The translations under genes and the position numbers were made by a program. A stretch of DNA of 64,000 nt. Source: Xenococcus sp. PCC 7305. Its GTDB lineage: Bacteria > Cyanobacteriota > Cyanobacteriia > Cyanobacteriales > Xenococcaceae. A model generated the notes under the pieces. It did not search any database. It saw only the letters and a list, made by a program, of their open reading frames with translations, and was not told the DNA's origin. Location of the stretch: positions 1-64,000 of the forward strand of contig NZ_ALVZ01000219.1 of the NCBI RefSeq assembly GCF_000332055.1, written 5' to 3'. Shown here piece after piece: positions 27,488 to 35,991 of the stretch (position 1 is its first letter; the number at the start of each line of letters is the position of its first letter).

Positions 27488-28630
27488 CTAACATAATTTT
27501 TCTAAAATTTTTGAGCTCCTAAAGCTTTTTTTTATAATTTTCCTCTGACGATCAAAAACGATAGAACCCACCTTAACGTTCTGTTCTATGTGTTTGTAGA
27601 TATAGGCTTGGGATCTTTGGTCTATGGATTCTGCGATCGCAGAGTAAACTAAATCCACCCAGCTGCTCCCGGTCTGCCCATCGAGATGTCGCAATATTTG
27701 CAGGGCTGATTCTGTGGTTTCACAGGCAAAAATGTCTTGAATCTGAGTTTTCGGCAAACCTGCCTGGGCACAATAGGCAGTAAGAATTTCCAATCTACCA
27801 TCTGCTAGATGATTGTGAGTATGAAAAATTCCCCCTGCTAGTTTAATCAATTTGCCATGATAACCAAATAAAAGGATTGATTGGACTTGGTGCATTCCGG
27901 CTGTGACCAACATCGAGCCAATCCAGTTAGCAGTTTTAACGATTCTTTGGGGGTTAATTCCCAATTTGGGAGCCAAATCTACGCCATTTTCCCCGAGGCA
28001 AAAGACTAAAGAGTCAAACTCTTGCGCTTTGGCGATTAACTCTGCTTGATATTTTTCTAATTGACTGGCTGCGGTCAAAGGTTGCACAATACCAGTTGTG
28101 CCCAAAAGAGATAAACCTTCGACTACGCCAAAAGCGGCATTAGAAGTTCTTTGGGCTAGCCTTCGTCCTTCTGGCAAAATAATTGTTATTACAATAGTTT
28201 CATCTGTTGCTAATAAAGGCTGAAGGTTTTGGGTGATTAATTCTCTGGCGTAACCATAAATGGCCCATTGTTTTTCATTGTTGATTTGAATTCCAATTCC
28301 TTCTCCACCTTTGATTTCGATTCGAGAACTATATCTTGTATGAGGGAATTGGGGATTTGGGGAATTGGGGATTTGGGGTAACTTTTTACGTTCTACTAAT
28401 GCCCAAATGGGTGTATTGCGGGTAATATCTAAATGCTCTCCTGGGTCGCTGCGTGTGATGGCTAAAGCAGATTGACCATTAATTCGAGCTATTTGTTCGA
28501 TGGGAATATTAACTTTCTGGGGTGGTTTAATAAGATCGACGGTAACACAATCTTCTGTGAAATCTTGATGTAGATATCGTAGCGCTGCGATCGCAGATGC
28601 ACAAGCAAAAACAGGAAGAGTGTAACCCAT
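27488..28630 (-). CDS. cbiD: Cobalt-precorrin-5B C1-methyltransferase CbiD
   Basis: The 380-residue protein has the CbiD pattern: an N-terminal CASAIAALRYL region, SDPGEHLDIT, the central IKGGEGIGI, and GTTGIVQPLTA, where CbiD methylates the corrin ring at C1 in the anaerobic cobalamin route. The N-terminus is normal. Residues about 84-97 (LPQIPNSPNPQFPH) are encoded by a G/T-rich tandem repeat and interrupt the family sequence, though the frame is intact. guaA lies downstream on the same strand. Confidence 0.9.
   Translation of the reverse strand: MGYTLPVFACASAIAALRYLHQDFTEDCVTVDLIKPPQKVNIPIEQIARINGQSALAITRSDPGEHLDITRNTPIWALVERKKLPQIPNSPNPQFPHTRYSSRIEIKGGEGIGIQINNEKQWAIYGYARELITQNLQPLLATDETIVITIILPEGRRLAQRTSNAAFGVVEGLSLLGTTGIVQPLTAASQLEKYQAELIAKAQEFDSLVFCLGENGVDLAPKLGINPQRIVKTANWIGSMLVTAGMHQVQSILLFGYHGKLIKLAGGIFHTHNHLADGRLEILTAYCAQAGLPKTQIQDIFACETTESALQILRHLDGQTGSSWVDLVYSAIAESIDQRSQAYIYKHIEQNVKVGSIVFDRQRKIIKKSFRSSKILEKLC
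28344..28379. repeat. GGAATTGGGGATTTGGGG repeat inside cbiD
   Basis: Two copies of GGAATTGGGGATTTGGGG lie in the coding region of cbiD and encode a Pro/Asn/Gln-rich insert. The complementary motif CCCCAAATCCCCAAAT occurs in the spacer at 50248-50276. The repeat length is a multiple of three, so the reading frame is kept. Confidence 0.7.
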
Positions 28631-28635
28631 AATTT

Positions 28636-28696
28636 AAGGGATGAGGGATGAGGGATGAAGGATGAGGATTAGGAGATGAAGGATGAGGAGTAGGGG
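28636..28696. repeat. GGGATGA heptamer array between cbiD and the pseudouridine synthase
   Basis: AGGGATGAGGGATGAGGGAT and degenerate copies fill the spacer between the divergent cbiD and rluE-like genes and run up to the ATG of the latter. Any promoter or ribosome site for the two genes must lie within or overlap this repeat, so it may influence expression. Confidence 0.7.
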
Positions 28697-29320
28697 ATGA
28701 AATGTCTTTTGTTTTATAAGCCTTATGGGGTTTTGTGTCAGTTTACAGATAATAGTGCAGATGGGGGGAGTCGGAAAACTCTCAAGGATTATATCAAGAT
28801 CCCTGGTGTTTATTCTGTGGGAAGATTGGATCTCGATAGTGAAGGGTTATTGTTGTTAACTGATAATGGTAGATTAAAGCATCATTTGGGTCATCGCAAA
28901 TTTGCCCATCCTCGTACTTATTGGGTGCAAGTTGAAAGGATTCCTAATGATCAAGATCTTGACAAGCTGCGATCAGGAATACAAATCAAAGACTATCGCA
29001 CTCGCAGAGCACAAGTTAAACTGCTAGAGAGAGAACCCGAGCTGCCGCCAAGAATTCCGCCAATTCGCGATCGCAAAAATGTCCCAACCTGTTGGTTAGA
29101 AATAACTCTGACTGAAGGGCGCAATCGGCAAGTTAGACGCATGACAGCTGCGATCGGATTTCCTACGTTGAGACTAGTTAGAGTGGCAATCAGTATCAAA
29201 GTAGCCCAGAAAAAAGACCCCAAATCTCAGTTTTATTCATTTGGGTTAGATTCTCTACAACCAGGAGAATATCGAGAATTGACAGCCACAGAAAAACAAA
29301 TTATTCAGGGATTATTCTGA
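28697..29320 (+). CDS. rRNA pseudouridine synthase, RsuA/RluE family
   Basis: The 207-residue protein lacks an S4 domain and has the family motif [14 protein letters not shown] with the catalytic Asp, plus KPYGVLCQF near the start and [14 protein letters not shown] near the end. This compact form resembles RluE, which modifies uridine 2457 of E. coli 23S rRNA; the exact target here is inferred. The start ATG directly follows a heptamer repeat whose GGGG may serve as a weak ribosome site. Confidence 0.88.
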   Translation: MKCLLFYKPYGVLCQFTDNSADGGSRKTLKDYIKIPGVYSVGRLDLDSEGLLLLTDNGRLKHHLGHRKFAHPRTYWVQVERIPNDQDLDKLRSGIQIKDYRTRRAQVKLLEREPELPPRIPPIRDRKNVPTCWLEITLTEGRNRQVRRMTAAIGFPTLRLVRVAISIKVAQKKDPKSQFYSFGLDSLQPGEYRELTATEKQIIQGLF

Positions 29321-29347
29321 GATATACTGGCTTCCAGATAAAAAATT

Positions 29348-29450
29348 CTCAATTTTCCCCCATTTAAAGCTAATACTTTAGTGCCAGCAATCCTCAATTT
29401 TCCCCCATTCGAGGGCAAGCAATTTTCAATTTTCAATTTTCAATTACTTA
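29348..29450. repeat. Direct repeat and TTTTCAA tandem units upstream of a hydrolase gene
   Basis: CTCAATTTTCCCCCATT occurs at 29348-29364 and again at 29393-29409. It is followed by repeated CAATTTTCAATTTT units to about 29447, just before the hydrolase ATG. No other function is apparent. Confidence 0.65.
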
Positions 29451-29451
29451 A

Positions 29452-30333
29452 ATGTTTCCCGAATATATTCCTGTAGAAGCCAACCAACTAACTGAAAATA
29501 CGTCGATCGCTTTGGCCAAAGAAATTAAAATCTCAGCGATAGCTACTGATTTTAGTCCCGAAGCAATTCCCACTACCTATGTAAAACAGGGAAATGGCGG
29601 CACTCCCATTTTATTACTCCATGGATTTGATAGTTCCCTTCTAGAATTTCGTCGTCTGTTTCCGCAACTCGCAGAACAACAAGAAACTTGGGCAGTGGAT
29701 TTGTTGGGATTTGGCTTTAGCGATCGCGTTCCCAATTTGCCCTATAGCGCCGCAGGAATCAAAGCTCACCTTTACTACTTCTGGAAAACCCTAATTAAAA
29801 AACCTGTAATTCTTGTTGGTGCTTCCATGGGAGGGGCTGCGGCGATCGATTTTACGCTGGAATATCCTGAAACTGTAGAAAAATTAGTTTTACTCGACAG
29901 TGCAGGACTCGCCAAACAACCCATGATTGGCAAGTTTATGTTTCCACCCTTAGATTATTGGGCAACAGAATTTCTGCGCAACCCCAAAGTCAGACATAAT
30001 ATTAGCAAAGCAGCTTATTATGACAAGAGTTTTGCCAGCCAAGATGCTCAGGTTTGCGCTTCACTGCATCTAAAATGCCGTAATTGGAATCAAGCTCTAA
30101 TTGATTTTACTAAAAGCGGTGGCTATGGTTCTTTTACCAAAAAAGCGTCAAATATTGCCCAGGAAACCTTGATTCTCTGGGGCAAACAGGACAAAATACT
30201 GGGCACTAAAGATGCCCACAAATTCGCCAAATTAATCCCCAATAATCAATTGGTTTGGATTGACAATGCTGGTCATGTTCCCCATTTAGAAAAATCCCAA
30301 GCTGTTGCCCAAAAAATTCTCACTATCGTTTAA
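29452..30333 (+). CDS. Alpha/beta hydrolase with Ser nucleophile
   Basis: The 293-residue protein has the oxyanion region LLLHGFDSSLLEFRRLFP, the nucleophile elbow GASMGG (Ser), an acid residue in TLILWGKQDKILG, and the catalytic His in GHVPHLE. A cap domain lies between about 150 and 215. No signal peptide is seen. The family covers esterases, lipases and C-C bond hydrolases, so the substrate cannot be named. It converges with the CO2-uptake operon. Confidence 0.85.
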   Translation: MFPEYIPVEANQLTENTSIALAKEIKISAIATDFSPEAIPTTYVKQGNGGTPILLLHGFDSSLLEFRRLFPQLAEQQETWAVDLLGFGFSDRVPNLPYSAAGIKAHLYYFWKTLIKKPVILVGASMGGAAAIDFTLEYPETVEKLVLLDSAGLAKQPMIGKFMFPPLDYWATEFLRNPKVRHNISKAAYYDKSFASQDAQVCASLHLKCRNWNQALIDFTKSGGYGSFTKKASNIAQETLILWGKQDKILGTKDAHKFAKLIPNNQLVWIDNAGHVPHLEKSQAVAQKILTIV

Positions 30334-30365
30334 AGATCTCAACTCTCAAATATCCAACTTTCAAA

Positions 30366-31667
30366 TTAACGATAATCCTGAGACTGAATATCCCGCAAAC
30401 GGGCTTCAGGACGCAGAAAGCGATCTACTTGAGACTCAAAAAAGGCGCGATTTTTCATTAAATGCTTAGGATTTTCATCATCAAGGGGATAGAGCAAAGC
30501 TTGTCGCAATGCTTGAATCACAGCAGAAGTAACGTTATACATCGATCGCTGAAAAGTAATTCCCAATTGAATTAAAACATCATCCTCGCCTCGACAATTT
30601 TGTTCATAATATTCCTGCAAATAATCAGGCAAAAAATGAAACATATCATCCATTAATAATGTGGGAGGAATCCCTGCTGTTCCCACAGGGAAGACATCGG
30701 CGTAGAGAATGCCGTAGTGAAAATCTTTCTGCCGAGCAGGCACCTGTTCCGCTTGAGCATTATAGGATTTGGTGCCCCGGAAAGGAGCTGTCCGATAAAA
30801 GACTGCTTCGACATAGGGCAAAGCCGCTTCATACAACCAAGTAAAACCTTGGGATTTAGGGATAATTTCGTAGCATTCATCGTCAATATAAACATGATGA
30901 TAGATCGGACGCCCCGCAACAGCAAAGATGCCATTTACCAAAAAGTCCATCGCATCAGGAACTCCTTTAAATCCACCTTCATCATAGATATCAGACATTT
31001 CAAAGAAAACAGGTGCCATTACCTCCCAAAATAAACCGAGATTGGAATAGTAAGAGAGTTGTCTTACCTGTTCGAGAAACATATCGGGAAAGAGTTTATA
31101 GAGCCCCAACATTAGAGGATTACCTTTAAAATAAGCCTTAATCGCTCTGTCCGCATTAGCTTTATACTCTTCTGTATCGAGATAAGCATCAAACTTACCC
31201 CAACCCATGTCTCTTCCATGCCACAGCATGGCTCGCATACAGGCTTCGGCAAATTCCATATTAATGCGATCGTGCCAGAGATGATGGAACAACTTGGGCA
31301 TTTTGCTGGTTGTTCCCTTCTCCATAAATTCTAGTAATTCAGGATGGGCTGATGCTCGGCCTCGCCAAACCTGGAGATCGGCATTTTCTCCTGCATAATG
31401 ATTGGGTAAATCTAAATACTTCTGAGGCAGAAAATACTTAAAGAAAGGCAGCGGATTGAGAAATACTCGTTCGGCAATATAGAGTAAATCACGCCAATAG
31501 AAATCCATTGGTACAGCATAGGCTTTATAAATACCAATTATCTGCATCAGGTTCTCTGGAGTATCAGGCAACATTGAGCCACCAGCTTCCAGACGATGGA
31601 TCACATCAGCAAATTCGTGAGTGGAAGGAGGAATTTTACTGGTAGATTTGGGAGATGTTTGTACCAT
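30366..31667 (-). CDS. CO2 hydration protein of NDH-1 (CupA/CupB family, ChpX/ChpY)
   Basis: The 433-residue protein matches the cyanobacterial Cup family throughout (for example LPDTPENLMQIIGIYKAYAV, AVPMDFYWRDLLYIAERVF, GFTWLYEAALPYVEAVFYRT). Cup proteins bind specialised NDH-1 complexes at the thylakoid membrane and convert CO2 to bicarbonate using redox energy. The gene is third in ndhF-ndhD-cup, 10 bases after ndhD. No cupS follows, and no ndhR regulator lies upstream. In other cyanobacteria that fits the constitutive ndhF4-ndhD4-cupB set better than the inducible ndhF3-ndhD3-cupA-cupS set, but the assignment is tentative. Confidence 0.9.
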   Translation of the reverse strand: MVQTSPKSTSKIPPSTHEFADVIHRLEAGGSMLPDTPENLMQIIGIYKAYAVPMDFYWRDLLYIAERVFLNPLPFFKYFLPQKYLDLPNHYAGENADLQVWRGRASAHPELLEFMEKGTTSKMPKLFHHLWHDRINMEFAEACMRAMLWHGRDMGWGKFDAYLDTEEYKANADRAIKAYFKGNPLMLGLYKLFPDMFLEQVRQLSYYSNLGLFWEVMAPVFFEMSDIYDEGGFKGVPDAMDFLVNGIFAVAGRPIYHHVYIDDECYEIIPKSQGFTWLYEAALPYVEAVFYRTAPFRGTKSYNAQAEQVPARQKDFHYGILYADVFPVGTAGIPPTLLMDDMFHFLPDYLQEYYEQNCRGEDDVLIQLGITFQRSMYNVTSAVIQALRQALLYPLDDENPKHLMKNRAFFESQVDRFLRPEARLRDIQSQDYR

Positions 31668-31677
31668 AATTAGCTGT

Positions 31678-33240
31678 TCACTTGCGACTTAATAACTCTT
31701 GTACGGGCGAATGGTCACTCGCCCCTACTGATAACTGACTTGTCCTCGAATGGGGATAACTATCAGCTGATAACTGTTCACTGTTCACTGTTAACTGATT
31801 AGTAGTGGGTTCAATCCAACGCAATAACCAATTAGGCTGGATTCCCAAAAATAAAATAATTATTGTCAAAGCAAAAGCAGGAATGCTTTCTGAGCGCAGT
31901 ACCCGTGGATAGTAGGCCAGTTTATTATCTAATTTACCGAAACAGGTGCGGTTGAGCAGAATAATAAAGTAAACAGCGGTTAAACCAGAAGCAATAATGC
32001 AGAGCAAAGTCGCGATCGGGAAAGTACTAAAACTGCCCTGGAAAATAATAAATTCTGCGACAAATCCTACTAGGCCAGGAATCCCGGCGCTTGCCATACC
32101 GGCTAGGATTAGTAACCCACTGGTAAGGGGTAAACCTCGAATGGGATTCATTAATCCGTTGAGAATATCCAAATCACGAGTTCCCACTTTCCGTTCCACG
32201 ATACCAACTAAATGGAATAGTAAGGCTAGGATCAAACCGTGACCAATCATTTGCGCAACTGCACCCAAAATACTTAATTCTGTACCTGCCGCTACCGCTA
32301 CCAAAATATAGCCCATGTGGCCAATGGAACTATAAGCCACCATGCGTTTAATATCTTTTTGTGCGATCGCGCTGAGGGCTCCATAAAGCACGCTCACTGT
32401 GCCGATAATTGCTAATCCTGGAGCAACTAGCGACCAAGCCTCGGGAAATAATTGTAAGCCAAAACGAATCAGACCATAGGTTCCCAATTTAGCGAGAATA
32501 CCGCCCAAAAGAATTGTCACTGCAGGAGAAGCTTCGGTATAGGCATCGGGCAACCAAGTATGCAAAGGAACCAAAGGAATTTTAATGCCAAAGCCCACCA
32601 GCAAGACCGTTAATAAAATTAGTTGTGTGATTAAGGGTAATCCTTGCGAAGTTAGGCTGTCGTAATCAAAACTGCTGCCACCATTGAGAAAACCAATGCC
32701 CAAAAAGGCTGCTAAAACCAATAATCCTGAGACTGCAGTATATAGGAGGAATTTCGTTGCGGCATAGCCTCTTTTTTCCCCTCCCCAGATGGCAATCATC
32801 AAGTAAAAGGGAATTAGTTCCAATTCATAGAAGATTACGAAGAGTAATAAATTTTGAGCGGCTAATGCTCCGGTGATTCCGGCATTAATTAGGAGAATCA
32901 AAGAATAATAAAGCCGCGGCCGTTCGACATTTTCTCCAATACTATAAATAGCAACAATGGTGAGTAAGCTATTTAAAATTAATAGAGGCAAAGATACACC
33001 ATCAATTGCCAAGCTATAACTTAAGCCGATCGCATCTATCCAGGAATAATATTCTGAAAATTGCCAGCCACCATTACTTAAATCAAACTGAGTTAATAAC
33101 CAGATTGTAACGGCAAAAGTTCCTAGGGCAAACAGGGTTGTGATTTGCTTCAGGCGAGCTGAGGCAATTTTACCTGGCAAAAAGCCAATAATTACAGCTC
33201 CCATTACAGGTAGCCAAAGTAAAAAACTAAGTATTTTCAT
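31678..33240 (-). CDS. ndhD: NDH-1 subunit NdhD of the CO2-uptake type (NdhD3/NdhD4)
   Basis: This 520-residue antiporter-like subunit has about 14 membrane segments and the conserved YELELIPFYLMIAIWGG, LPDAYTEASPAVTILLGG and KDIKRMVAYSSIGHMGYI motifs. It forms part of the membrane arm of NDH-1 that supports CO2 hydration by Cup. The frame continues 38 residues (about 483-520) beyond the last membrane helix, into a hydrophilic tail encoded by repeat DNA, so the C-terminus is likely a recent extension. ndhF lies 24 bases upstream. Confidence 0.93.
   Translation of the reverse strand: MKILSFLLWLPVMGAVIIGFLPGKIASARLKQITTLFALGTFAVTIWLLTQFDLSNGGWQFSEYYSWIDAIGLSYSLAIDGVSLPLLILNSLLTIVAIYSIGENVERPRLYYSLILLINAGITGALAAQNLLLFVIFYELELIPFYLMIAIWGGEKRGYAATKFLLYTAVSGLLVLAAFLGIGFLNGGSSFDYDSLTSQGLPLITQLILLTVLLVGFGIKIPLVPLHTWLPDAYTEASPAVTILLGGILAKLGTYGLIRFGLQLFPEAWSLVAPGLAIIGTVSVLYGALSAIAQKDIKRMVAYSSIGHMGYILVAVAAGTELSILGAVAQMIGHGLILALLFHLVGIVERKVGTRDLDILNGLMNPIRGLPLTSGLLILAGMASAGIPGLVGFVAEFIIFQGSFSTFPIATLLCIIASGLTAVYFIILLNRTCFGKLDNKLAYYPRVLRSESIPAFALTIIILFLGIQPNWLLRWIEPTTNQLTVNSEQLSADSYPHSRTSQLSVGASDHSPVQELLSRK
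31694..31794. repeat. Composite repeat (palindrome plus TAACTGT-type units) at the 3' end of ndhD
   Basis: A near-perfect palindrome at 31701-31728 (GTACGGGCGA ... TCGCCCCTAC) is followed at 31741-31794 by CTGATAACTGTTCACTGTTC-like units. The complement of these encodes the NdhD tail. Similar TAACTGTTAACT units occur at 45291-45325 and 48376-48402, and a related GGGCGAA palindrome at 46609-46629. Confidence 0.7.
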
Positions 33241-33264
33241 TGATCATTAAAAATTTATCATTTG

Positions 33265-35115
33265 TTAAAAAGATAATTGGGGAATTAAAGGGAAACAGAG
33301 TATTCCAATAAATAAAATTACTCCTAAAACAATTGAGAGGAAATAAAATTGACTTTGCCCAGAAACGTTGTACTTAAGGCTTTCACCACTAAAAACAGTT
33401 GCTAAGCCAACGAAGTTAATTACACCATCAACCAAATAGCGATCGCACCAAGAAATCAACCTCGAAACTAAGCCAACTACCAGAACAATCGTGACGCGAT
33501 AAAGTTGGGCAGTATAAAGGTCGTAAGCAAAAAAATCTTGCACTGCTTTCGGCTGGAGAACAATGGGTTTGGCAATCTTGTCATTGAGATAGATAAAAGC
33601 AGAGGCACTAGCACCAATAAGAGTTGAAGCAATTAAAGAAAGTACAACAGTTGAATTTAACTGTGACCAACTCGGCAACAAATTCCAGCGCTGCAATAAA
33701 ATTGGAACATGTAAAGCAAATCCCATGCCAAAGGTCATCGGCAAGACTAACGCCCATAACCCCTCGGGAGAGCGCACCGTCATCGGTTTCTCGGAGCCAC
33801 CAAAAATCATCACAAATTCGCGGGTCAGACTAAAAGCAGTCAAGCCATTAACGATTACGAGCACAGCAACTAACCAAGGATGAGTTTGCCAGAGATTATC
33901 TGCCATTTCGGTGAGAGTCCAAAAACAGCCCAAAGGAGGAAAAGCGACCAACGAAGCGGCACCTACTAAATAACTAATTCCCGAAATGGGACGACGTGAC
34001 CATAACCCTCCGTATTGGGTTAAATCTTGGGTAATAGTGTTTAAAACAACTCCCCCAACACTCATCACGAGTAAAGACATTGCGATCGCATAAGTGAAGA
34101 GCAATTTTAAGGCGGTAATATCCTGTTGGGTTGCCACTGCAATAAAAACTAGTCCCATATAGGCACTAACGGAATAGGAAAGAGAACGCTTGATGTCAAT
34201 TTGTGCGATCGCGATCAGGCCAGCGCCAATGGCCGTTGTTGCGCCGACAACCATCATAAAGTTAGTAGCAAAAGAAGATAGAGCTAAAACAGGTTGTAAT
34301 TTAATCAGTACCCAAGCACCGGTCGAGACCACAATTGTATTCCGCAAAATTGTTCCAGGCATCGGCCCTTCCATGGCCTCATCCAACCAAAGATGGAGCG
34401 GAAACTGGGCACATTTACCCAAAGGACCGGCGATTAAGGCTAAACAAAGTAAAGTTGCGACCGTAGGATCAATATCTGTAGTCCTTGCCCAGTCTGCCAA
34501 TTCTGAATAATTCCAGGTTCCTGCTAGGGGCAATAAAGCGACCACCCCCATCAAGAGAATCAAATCTCCTACCCGTTTAGTCAAAAAAGCATCCCTCGCA
34601 CCAGTAACCACCAAAGACTGGTTAAACCATAAACCGATTAATAAATAAGTTCCTAAAGTAAGAATCTCTAATACTACATAGCTAAAGAAGAGAGAATTAC
34701 ATAAAACTAGGGTAGACATCCCTGCTTCAAATAAAGCCAGTAGGGAAAAGAAGCGAGCCCAACCCCAATCCATTTCCATATAGCCAATGGCATAAATTTG
34801 GGCTGCTAAATTCAAACCTGTAATTAAAACTAGTGCCCCAACAGTAACAGAGGAAATTTCAACATCAAAAGCAATATTTAAATCGGCAGCATGCAACCAT
34901 TGAAAAGATAAATATTTGGCTGGTTGCTGCCAAGTTTCCCTGAGGGCAAAAATACTGTGAACCAAGGCCGCAAATGTCATTAGGGTGTTTAGATAACCTG
35001 ATGGTCTAGGCCCTGTCCGACGAATAATTCCTGGAGACCAGGGAATCGCTAGGATTGCCCCAATCAAAGCGTATAGGGGGACTATCCAGATAGTCTGACT
35101 AAAACTTGCTTCCAT
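33265..35115 (-). CDS. ndhF: NDH-1 subunit NdhF of the CO2-uptake type (NdhF3/NdhF4)
   Basis: The 616-residue protein has about 16 membrane segments and NdhF features such as GLNLAAQIYAIGYMEMDWGW, NQSLVVTGARDAFLTKRVGD and DIKRSLSYSVSAYMGLVF. It lies at the distal end of the NDH-1 membrane arm in CO2-uptake complexes. The start ATG at 35115 follows a 170-base AT-rich spacer. I could not find a convincing NdhR/CcmR operator (TCAATG-N10-ATCAAT) there, which weakly favours the constitutive F4 type. It leads the operon with ndhD and cup. Confidence 0.93.
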   Translation of the reverse strand: MEASFSQTIWIVPLYALIGAILAIPWSPGIIRRTGPRPSGYLNTLMTFAALVHSIFALRETWQQPAKYLSFQWLHAADLNIAFDVEISSVTVGALVLITGLNLAAQIYAIGYMEMDWGWARFFSLLALFEAGMSTLVLCNSLFFSYVVLEILTLGTYLLIGLWFNQSLVVTGARDAFLTKRVGDLILLMGVVALLPLAGTWNYSELADWARTTDIDPTVATLLCLALIAGPLGKCAQFPLHLWLDEAMEGPMPGTILRNTIVVSTGAWVLIKLQPVLALSSFATNFMMVVGATTAIGAGLIAIAQIDIKRSLSYSVSAYMGLVFIAVATQQDITALKLLFTYAIAMSLLVMSVGGVVLNTITQDLTQYGGLWSRRPISGISYLVGAASLVAFPPLGCFWTLTEMADNLWQTHPWLVAVLVIVNGLTAFSLTREFVMIFGGSEKPMTVRSPEGLWALVLPMTFGMGFALHVPILLQRWNLLPSWSQLNSTVVLSLIASTLIGASASAFIYLNDKIAKPIVLQPKAVQDFFAYDLYTAQLYRVTIVLVVGLVSRLISWCDRYLVDGVINFVGLATVFSGESLKYNVSGQSQFYFLSIVLGVILFIGILCFPLIPQLSF

Positions 35116-35286
35116 AGATACTTGATTATTTTATCTTTTAGCTTTGTTCATTGTACTTTACCATAGCGTTTGATCTATGCAAAAAAAAATATGATTACCT
35201 TATTTCTATGATTACAAATATTTAAACATTAAAATAAAAGCTTTATAATTTAATGTTTACTCTAAAATTCTATATTGGCACAGTAA

Positions 35287-35991
35287 CTAGCAAACACGAC
35301 AGGCAATGTAGATAGCTTCTACCCCATCAGCAGGGAGATAGGCGCCGCACTCTTGAGCCATAATCTTCCAGTGGCCAGCTGCTTCTAATTGATTAATTGT
35401 GGCTTTGATTTCGGAGTTAGGTTCTTCATACACTGATTTTCGAACACTAAATACAATGAAACCATCAGTTCGAGTAACTCTGATAAATTCCGGAAGTGCC
35501 GAAGCTGGCATTGCACAATGACTAAATCCTCCAGCACATAATACGGCATCAAACTCATCTGAAGGCAAGATATCATTTGTTTCAGGAAAGCGAGCATAAT
35601 GGAGTGCCTCATAAATTCCTCGCTGCTCAGCCTGGGCCAACATTTTAGAAGAGAGATCGACACCGACAATAGAAAGAGGAGTATAACCAAGGCTTAGAAG
35701 TTCAACTCCACCAATGCCTGTACCTACACCAGCATCCAAGATCCGCATATTTTTTTGAAGCGGTACAATTTTACTAAAAAATAACGTCGTATAATGGCTG
35801 CACCCAGATGTGCCATCACCGGCAAGCTCCTGGAGGAATTCATCATAATTCTCGGCATGTTTATCATATGCTTGCTCCAGTCTATCTGGATCATAGACAA
35901 GGCTGTGCACATCTCTATGAAACTCCCCAATGGGACCTTCAACCATTTGACCCTCAATATGGTCTATTTTGCCTTGATTCTTAGAATTCAT
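35287..35991 (-). CDS. Class I SAM-dependent methyltransferase
   Basis: The 234-residue protein has the SAM motif MRILDAGVGTGIGG, an acidic VGVDLSSKML loop, and motif IV FDAVLCAGGFSH. The N-terminal 60 residues are polar with no membrane segment. The start is taken at ATG 35991, which overlaps the preceding stop by one base (TGATG); a GTG at 35994 is an alternative. It is translationally coupled to the lipoprotein gene. The substrate is unknown; the family includes small-molecule and lipid methyltransferases. Confidence 0.85.
   Translation of the reverse strand: MNSKNQGKIDHIEGQMVEGPIGEFHRDVHSLVYDPDRLEQAYDKHAENYDEFLQELAGDGTSGCSHYTTLFFSKIVPLQKNMRILDAGVGTGIGGVELLSLGYTPLSIVGVDLSSKMLAQAEQRGIYEALHYARFPETNDILPSDEFDAVLCAGGFSHCAMPASALPEFIRVTRTDGFIVFSVRKSVYEEPNSEIKATINQLEAAGHWKIMAQECGAYLPADGVEAIYIACRVC

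Noticed and set aside
30717-31034. Plus-strand frame of 105 codons
   Set aside because: It is antisense to the strongly conserved Cup protein and has no start signal or domain.
35116-35286. NdhR/CcmR operator upstream of ndhF
   Set aside because: Only weak half-matches to TCAATG and ATCAAT at the wrong spacing were seen.
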